From: Nitrospirota bacterium
GTDB lineage: Bacteria > Nitrospirota > Thermodesulfovibrionia > Thermodesulfovibrionales > UBA9159
Direction: 5' to 3'
Assembly (NCBI GenBank): GCA_021790195.1
Contig: JAJYIF010000019.1
Location: 1 to 63,751 of the forward strand
DNA length: 63,751 nucleotides
Position numbers and translations under genes: made by a program
In this document: one piece after another, positions 58,910 through 63,751 of the stretch
Layout of the letters: each line of letters starts with the position of its first letter
Numbering within the stretch: the stretch's first letter is position 1
The notes under the pieces: generated by a model
Told to the model about the DNA's origin: nothing
Databases searched by the model: none
The model's input: the letters and a program-made list of their open reading frames with translations, nothing else

Positions 58910-60121
58910 TCAGTAGATCAGGTCAAGCAGCTTGTCCGCTCGGTCCTTGTCCAGTTCTCTGAGGATCGTATATTCGTTAATCGCACCGTCCTTGTCACCT
59001 GAAATTATGCAGGCCACACCGAGGTTGAAGTGCGTCTCCGGATTATTGGGGTCGGTCTTCAGTGACTCCTTGAACATCTTGATCGCAAGAGGATATTCAC
59101 CAAGCAGGATGTAGGTCGCCGCAAGCTTGGCGTACGCTGCATGATCTTTAGGGTTTATCTTTAGGGCGTTCCTGTAAGCATCGACCGCATCGGAATATCT
59201 TCCGAGCCTATAATAATCCAGGCCGAGGTTCAAGTAGGCATCCACGTAATCGGGCTTGAGCTTCAAGGCCTGCTTGTAAGCCTCTGCCGCTTCCTTGTAC
59301 ATGCTCGATTTCTCAAGTGAGGCGGCTTTCGAGAATTCCAGCTCAGCGCTATCTCGAAGGACGGACTTCGCGGTCTCTTTGTTCTTTACAGGCGCGACGG
59401 ACTTCGGCGGTGGAGGCACAATAGGGGCGGCGACGCCTTCCACGGGTGGCAGCTCCTTTACCAGGACCCTGCATTTGGTTAGTTCTTTAAGGATATTCCT
59501 TGCGGGAACAGCAATATGCCGGCTTTCTCTTCGCGGGAATGTCAAGATGCCGACGACCTCTCCCTTATGATTGAACACAGGGCTTCCGTCCTGCCGGCGA
59601 TTGATATTAAGGTCCAATTGAAAAATCTCGCTCTTCTCTCTGACACTCTTTATTACACCGTTGGAAACCACGGTCCTGGCATCCGGGGTCATCGAGATGA
59701 CCGAAATCCTGTCCCCGGTCCTAGGTTTATATCCAGCCGCAATCCTGGCGGCAGGAAGTCCCCTGGCACTTATGTTGATGATGGCGAGGTTGTTGTTGCA
59801 GTTGTCCGAGACCACGTGCTCCATGGGGTAAACCGCTCCGGTAGCGAGTTCGACCGAGACCGAATACTCTATTTTTTCGAGCCATCTTGTCAGGAGGCGG
59901 CAGCTGGTTGCAATCATCCCTCCCTCATCGACGACAAAACCGTTTCCCGCCGCGACATGCGCGCCGGTCTTGTCGTCGATAAAGACGGTCACGGCAGAGC
60001 TCTTTCCTGTCGGAAGGCTGCCTCTGCTCTCAGCGTTCGCCGTAGTAGCGGCCGCCAGCAAAGACAGAAACAAGGAGAGACAAATCCGTTTTAAGGTCCT
60101 ATTTCCCAATCCGATGCCCAC
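58910..60121 (-). CDS. Exported inactive HtrA-like protein with TPRs
   Basis: The 403 residues have a signal peptide (to about 30) and a trypsin-like domain (about 40-210) that keeps the scaffold GNGFVVDEGGMIATS but has lost all three catalytic positions: Cys74-Arg75 replace the His region, Asn111 the Asp, and the Ser loop reads RQDGSP with Asp178 where Ser is expected. Four TPRs (about 255-400) follow, with KLKPDYVDAYLNLGLDYYRL. It is probably a periplasmic binding or scaffold protein. The start is GTG 60121, with TATAAT at 60142-60137 on this strand. Confidence 0.78.
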   Translation of the reverse strand: MGIGLGNRTLKRICLSLFLSLLAAATTANAESRGSLPTGKSSAVTVFIDDKTGAHVAAGNGFVVDEGGMIATSCRLLTRWLEKIEYSVSVELATGAVYPMEHVVSDNCNNNLAIINISARGLPAARIAAGYKPRTGDRISVISMTPDARTVVSNGVIKSVREKSEIFQLDLNINRRQDGSPVFNHKGEVVGILTFPRRESRHIAVPARNILKELTKCRVLVKELPPVEGVAAPIVPPPPKSVAPVKNKETAKSVLRDSAELEFSKAASLEKSSMYKEAAEAYKQALKLKPDYVDAYLNLGLDYYRLGRYSDAVDAYRNALKINPKDHAAYAKLAATYILLGEYPLAIKMFKESLKTDPNNPETHFNLGVACIISGDKDGAINEYTILRELDKDRADKLLDLIY

Positions 60122-60335
60122 AGCAATAAACGTACTATTATACTAAGTACCCTGCAACTAATGCCAGATGCGCAAGAATCTGGTAGAATAGAAAAACGCT
60201 GAAGTGGCGATTCGGTACAAACATAAGGGGGCATGAGATTTTTTTGGTGGAGTCACCTTTTTCGTGGCGTTATCCGCGGTTTCCGCGAATAACGGAGTAA
60301 GCACAAAACTTTTTGTGAAAGAAGAGATGAAGAAG

Positions 60336-60821
60336 ATGGCTGAGACAAGGGTTGTTATAGAAACAAAGTTCGGGAACATAGAGCTGAAATTCCTTACGGA
60401 GGTCGCTCCGAACCATGTGAACAATTTTATAGAGCTTGCGAAGAAGGGATTTTACGACGGGACCACTTTTCATCGTGTCATCCCCGGATTCATGATCCAG
60501 GGAGGCGATCCCAATTCAAAGGACCCCGACAAGTCGACGCACGGCATGGGCGGACCTGGATATACCCTCAAAGCGGAATTCAACGACAGGCCTCACAAAA
60601 GGGGCACGCTTTCCATGGCGAGGGCCGCAAGTCCCGACAGCGCTGGGTCCCAGTTTTTCATCTGCGTTGCTGATGCGCCCTTTCTCAATAAGCAATACAC
60701 GGTGTTCGGCGAGGCCGTATCGGGAATGGAGGTTGCCGACAAGATAGTGAGCCAACCGAGGGACCGGAGGGACAATCCCGATGAGAGGATAGAGATGAAG
60801 GTCAAGATCCTGGAGAAATAG
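60336..60821 (+). CDS. Cyclophilin-type peptidyl-prolyl isomerase
   Basis: The 161-residue cyclophilin has FHRVIPGFMIQGGDP, RGTLSMARAASPDSAGSQFFI and LNKQYTVFGEAVSGMEVADK with the catalytic Arg and the Phe/Gln pocket. There is no signal peptide with this start, so it is probably cytosolic. A longer frame (from 60264, with a weakly signal-like N-terminus) is possible but less typical. ATG 60327 is a second choice. It lies 1 nt before the CRP-type gene. Confidence 0.93.
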   Translation: MAETRVVIETKFGNIELKFLTEVAPNHVNNFIELAKKGFYDGTTFHRVIPGFMIQGGDPNSKDPDKSTHGMGGPGYTLKAEFNDRPHKRGTLSMARAASPDSAGSQFFICVADAPFLNKQYTVFGEAVSGMEVADKIVSQPRDRRDNPDERIEMKVKILEK

Positions 60822-60822
60822 G

Positions 60823-61491
60823 ATGTTTTACGAAGATTTGAAACCTGTCTCTTTCTTTTCATATCTGACAAAGGAGAACCTCCATCTCATCAAGTCCCAT
60901 TGCAAAGAGCTGTCGTTCCCTCCGGGTTCCGTAATACTGCAGCAGGAGGAGCAGAGCTTCGATCTCTATATAATAGTCGACGGGAGAGTGAGGGTCTCCC
61001 TGATGAACCCCGAAGGCCGTGAGGTGGTCGTGGACATTCTCGAAAAGGGGGATTTTTTCGGAGAGCTGAGCTTTCTCGACAACCGGTCGCGCTCGGCGAT
61101 GGTTACGGCGTTGGCCGAAGTGAAGATAATGTTCATCGAAAGGGACGCCTTTCGCAGGATAGTGAGAGAGAATTCGGATATCGCGATCAATCTCCTTTCC
61201 GTTATGGCAAGCCGGCTGAGGAAGGCCAACGAGATGATCGAGACCCTCACTTTCTTGGATGTGGCCGGCCGCGTGGCAAAGACGCTGACGGAACTCGCGA
61301 GACAAAATGGAGAGGTAATGCCGAATGGTTTTATCAGAGTGCAATGTCCTACCCATCAGACCATAGCGAACCAGATCGGCGCTTCCCGGGAGGCTGTGAC
61401 GAAGGCGATGAAGTCGTTTGTCTCCAACAGGCTGATTGCGTTGGACGGCAAAGATATCATCATTTCTCCAAAACAATTAGAGATCATATAA
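60823..61491 (+). CDS. CRP/FNR-family transcription regulator
   Basis: The 222 residues have a cNMP-binding domain (about 14-130: GSVILQQEEQSFDLYIIVDG, GDFFGELSFLDNRSRSAMV), a dimer helix and a C-terminal winged helix (PTHQTIANQIGASREAVTKA). The Glu and Arg/Ser positions of the phosphate-binding cassette (GELSFLDNRSRSA) fit a nucleotide-binding CRP type. No N-terminal FNR-type Cys cluster is present. It is cotranscribed with the cyclophilin and the cNMP-rhodanese gene. Confidence 0.92.
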   Translation: MFYEDLKPVSFFSYLTKENLHLIKSHCKELSFPPGSVILQQEEQSFDLYIIVDGRVRVSLMNPEGREVVVDILEKGDFFGELSFLDNRSRSAMVTALAEVKIMFIERDAFRRIVRENSDIAINLLSVMASRLRKANEMIETLTFLDVAGRVAKTLTELARQNGEVMPNGFIRVQCPTHQTIANQIGASREAVTKAMKSFVSNRLIALDGKDIIISPKQLEII

Positions 61492-61559
61492 GAGGCGCTA
61501 TCCGGCCGGACCGCAACGGACGGTCGCAGCGCACGGGAGAATTTCAGGAGGAGGAGCAT

Positions 61560-62639
61560 ATGGCGCTACAGACAGCAGAGTTGAGGAAGTACAATTTCTT
61601 TTCTATCCTTTCCGACAGCTCGATAGAGTCGCTTTTGCAGAAGCTGGAGGTCGTCAGTTTCCCGGCAGGGGAAGTCATATTCGAAGAGGGCGACGAGGCC
61701 GACGCCCTTTATTTCGTGAAGCAGGGCAGGCTGGACGTGACGAAGCATACCCCGTTCGGGAAGGAGGCAAGACTGTCAGTGCTCGTAAGCGGCCTGGGGT
61801 ATGGCGAGATAGCGCTTCTGACCGGGGCACATAGATGCTGTACAGTCCGGGCTACGACTGCCGTTGTTCTCTATCGGCTGATGAAGCCGGATTTCGACGA
61901 ACTCGTAAAACGCGAGTCCGCTTTCAAGAACATGCTCCTCAGGAGGGCCGCGGAATCCGCCCATTTCAACAAGATCAAGACCCTTCAGCCTTTTGCCCTC
62001 CTGGAGCCCGACAAAATGTATGCCCTTATGGCAAGAATGCAGGAAAGGACATACAACCTGGGCGAAGACATTATAGTCCAGGGGGAAAGGGGAGATTTCT
62101 ATTACATAATAAAGTCGGGCTGCGTAGCCGTGCTTCAAAAGAAGAAGGGTGCGACCGAGACAAAGCAAGTGGCTATACTGCGTGAAGGAGACGGGTTCGG
62201 GGAAGAGGCGCTGATCCGGGGCGATCCGCGCAACGCGACCTGCAGGGCAGTGGAAGAGACCGTTGTGTATATGCTCGACAAAGTGGATTTCAACGAGATA
62301 CTTAAATCTTCGTTCCTCGACAGTATATTTACGGAGGACATTGATGTCGCTGCCTACAGGGAGAAGTACGTGATAATCGATGCGCGCGTTCCGGATGAAT
62401 ACAGGCAGGAGCACATCGAGGGGGCGTTGAGCATCCCCATGGAGATCATCCGAAGGAAATTGGGCGAGCTGGATATAAAGAAATCATATATCACATATTG
62501 CATGAACGACGCGCGTGGTCTGACAGCGGCGTTCATTCTTAAGAACCATGGGTTTACCGCAAAGTGTCTGAGGGGCGGCATCAGCAGCTGGGAGGGCCCC
62601 ACAACAACGGGCGAGGGTGATGAGAAGATAGATAAATGA
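61560..62639 (+). CDS. Two cNMP-binding domains fused to rhodanese
   Basis: The 359 residues have cNMP domain 1 (about 8-125: GEVIFEEGDEADALYFVKQG, GYGEIALLTGAHRCCTVRAT), cNMP domain 2 (about 135-255: GEDIIVQGERGDFYYIIKSG, GDGFGEEALIRGDPRNATCR) and a rhodanese domain (260-352) with the loop YCMNDARG (Cys314). The rhodanese should handle persulfide sulfur under cyclic-nucleotide control. GGAGGAGG before ATG 61560 fixes the start. Longer frames reaching back into the CRP gene are not supported. Confidence 0.88.
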   Translation: MALQTAELRKYNFFSILSDSSIESLLQKLEVVSFPAGEVIFEEGDEADALYFVKQGRLDVTKHTPFGKEARLSVLVSGLGYGEIALLTGAHRCCTVRATTAVVLYRLMKPDFDELVKRESAFKNMLLRRAAESAHFNKIKTLQPFALLEPDKMYALMARMQERTYNLGEDIIVQGERGDFYYIIKSGCVAVLQKKKGATETKQVAILREGDGFGEEALIRGDPRNATCRAVEETVVYMLDKVDFNEILKSSFLDSIFTEDIDVAAYREKYVIIDARVPDEYRQEHIEGALSIPMEIIRRKLGELDIKKSYITYCMNDARGLTAAFILKNHGFTAKCLRGGISSWEGPTTTGEGDEKIDK

Positions 62640-62732
62640 ACCTGGGACGTTACCCGTTGAGTGAGGCAATTGCTCTGATAAATGCTTGTCTTACTTTGCG
62701 AGAGACCGCTTCTTACGGGATGAAATGCCAGT

Positions 62733-62775
62733 TGTGAAAAATACCTTGACTGTTTTTATCCGATCATAATATTAT
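62733..62775 (+). promoter_or_regulatory. Promoter sharing an 18-nt box with module copy A
   Basis: TGTGAAAAATACCTTGAC (62733-62750) is identical to 47169-47186. -35 TTGACT (62746-62751), 18-nt spacer, TATTAT (62770-62775). The 236-nt gap after the rhodanese gene otherwise shows no gene. Confidence 0.6.
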
Positions 62776-62875
62776 TGTCGCATTACGGTAGCGGGAAACT
62801 TCGCCGCAGTTCGTGAGGCGCGAACGCTTGCTGGCGCAGGAATTGACCTGGAGGGTCTTTTTGGGGGGGCGTAAC

Positions 62876-63082
62876 TTGAATAAGAGATATCCCAATAGAA
62901 TATCCGTAGTCATTCCATTAATCGCTTTCTTTATCTTTGTAGTTGGTTCTTATGCTTCAGCGACTTGGCAGATTGCCACTGTGGACCCGTCGGCCTCCCA
63001 ATACCCTTCTATCGCTGTATACGGCCCGAACCATGACTACACCCGGGGGAATGCCCTGAAGAATGACAAATTCGCTGATTGA
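62876..63082 (+). pseudogene. Truncated exported protein
   Basis: TTG 62876, after a GGGGGGG ribosome-like run, starts MNKRYPNRISVVIPLIAFFI, a signal peptide cleaved near SYASA, then TWQIATVDPSASQYPSIAVY, which resembles the first blade of exported beta-propeller proteins. The frame stops after 68 codons. The downstream sequence does not continue the propeller, so the gene is truncated. Confidence 0.45.
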
Positions 63083-63145
63083 CGTATCTCAGTAACGTAA
63101 GAGAGTTAGGAATCATGTCGCCGGCTACAGTTTTCAAAGCAGCTC

Positions 63146-63751
63146 ATGAATATAAATAACGTACCAATAAACAAGATAACACGGCCGACCGCAAAGGGGG
63201 TCCTCCGTCGGAGGAGGTTATTCAACCGCCTCGACCATGCGCGAAATCGTCCCCTCACCTGGATCACCGGTCCGGCAGGCTCGGGCAAGACAACACTAGT
63301 TGCAAGCTGGATCGAGGCCCGGAAGTCTTCGTGTCTTTGGTATCAGATCGACCGTGGAGACACCGACGTCGCAGCTTTCTTCTATTACCTGGGTCTCGCG
63401 GCAAGGAATGCAGCGCCCCGCTATTGAAAGCCCCTGCCGCTTTTGACTCCCGAATATATGCCTGGCCTTCCGGTTTTCGTCCGCCGCTACTTCGAAGAAC
63501 TCTATAGCAGACTATGCCCGTCGTCGAAAAAAGATCGAGACAAGCCCCATCATAGTATTCGACAACTATCAGGATGTGCCGCCCGATGCTGGAATACACG
63601 AAATCATGCGCGAAGGCCTGAATGTCATTTCGGAAGGCATGCGCGTAGTGGTACTTACTAAGGAGGTCATAAGTAAAGCCCCGTAATTAGGCCGCATACC
63701 TGAGATTGGGCTCACGGAAGAACCCGCATATTTTTTCCGGATCACGTTGGA
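63146..63751 (+). pseudogene. Decayed MalT-like NTPase regulator, runs off window
   Basis: ATG 63146 encodes a MalT/LuxR-type NTPase N-terminus: TRPTAKGVLRRRRLFNRLD, Walker A GPAGSGKTTL and SCLWYQIDRGDTDVAAFFYY. A TGA at 63425-63427 interrupts it; the frame continues as KPLPLLTPEYMPGLP, then a shift near 63515 moves VFDNYQDVPPDAG into another frame, and a further TAA comes at 63684-63686. Three lesions make it a pseudogene. The C-terminal part lies beyond the window. Confidence 0.75.

Noticed and set aside
62813-62875. Upstream extension of the truncated exported protein from a start at 62813
   Set aside because: It would precede the signal peptide with 21 unrelated residues; TTG 62876 follows a G-rich ribosome-like site and begins a proper signal peptide.
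63425-63427. TGA in the MalT-like gene as a second selenocysteine codon
   Set aside because: A frameshift and another stop follow, and the position is not a Cys-type site (expected Arg or Lys by context); decay explains it better.
1-63751. tRNA, rRNA genes or CRISPR arrays
   Set aside because: No cloverleaf-like sequence ending in CCA with a T-loop GTTCGA-type core, no rRNA signature and no regularly spaced identical repeats were seen.

Overview
The window comes from a Gram-negative bacterium of medium to moderately high G+C. It carries two outer-membrane secretin systems (type IV pilus PilMNOPQ and type II secretion GspC-N), many lipobox lipoproteins, a histidine kinase with a haem motif, a DapL-type aminotransferase and a probable selenoprotein. 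This fits an anaerobic or microaerobic lineage such as Nitrospirota or Desulfobacterota. That is inference from gene content; there is no rRNA gene to settle it.

Layout. 1-5400: an AT-richer accessory block that starts at an insertion-sequence-like repeat array and a beheaded gene. It holds a short Hsp70, a membrane protein and a glycine-zipper lipoprotein that share a C-terminal domain, a TM2 protein and a 47-residue zinc-finger protein. 5400-11000: translation core (dciA-rpmB divergent from infB-rbfA-nrnA-truB). 11200-19760: pilMNOPQ plus two lipoproteins, closed by a strong terminator. 19820-23500: hicBA, hisH, folK, an LL-diaminopimelate aminotransferase and a small periplasmic protein. 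23600-26550: NtrC-type regulator and its kinase, divergent from gspC. 26700-43750: the type II secretion locus, split between gspF and gspG by a signalling module (response regulator with PATAN and GTPase-like domains, a Cys/His protein, two roadblock proteins, a small GTPase on the other strand, and a haem-type histidine kinase). 43800-47060: ilvA, nuclease, ald, and a 65-residue gene read through an in-frame TGA with a SECIS-like hairpin. 47180-57170: a tandem duplication of an outer-membrane TPR/beta-barrel gene, a FecR-domain gene and surface lipoprotein genes, one lipoprotein being out of frame at a G tract. 57200-62640: Cys-cluster protein, methyltransferase, L,D-transpeptidase, a dead HtrA-like TPR protein, cyclophilin, a CRP-type regulator and a cNMP/cNMP/rhodanese protein. 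62740-63751: decayed genes.

How it fits together. Most of the window concerns the cell envelope: pilus assembly, protein secretion, and a lipoprotein display module, with two-component and GTPase signalling placed inside the secretion locus. The most novel-looking items are the selenoprotein, the duplicated barrel/FecR/lipoprotein module with a possible phase switch, the GTPase/roadblock module inside the gsp locus, a secretin carrying a subtilase-prodomain-like tail, and palindromic repeats that form part of the leader peptides of PilP, GspH, GspI and GspJ. Several genes also seem to be transcribed without a 5' leader, because a TATAAT-like box lies only 5-11 nt before the start codon.

All calls are by reading alone. 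No database search, folding program or alignment was run; family names rest on recognised motifs.
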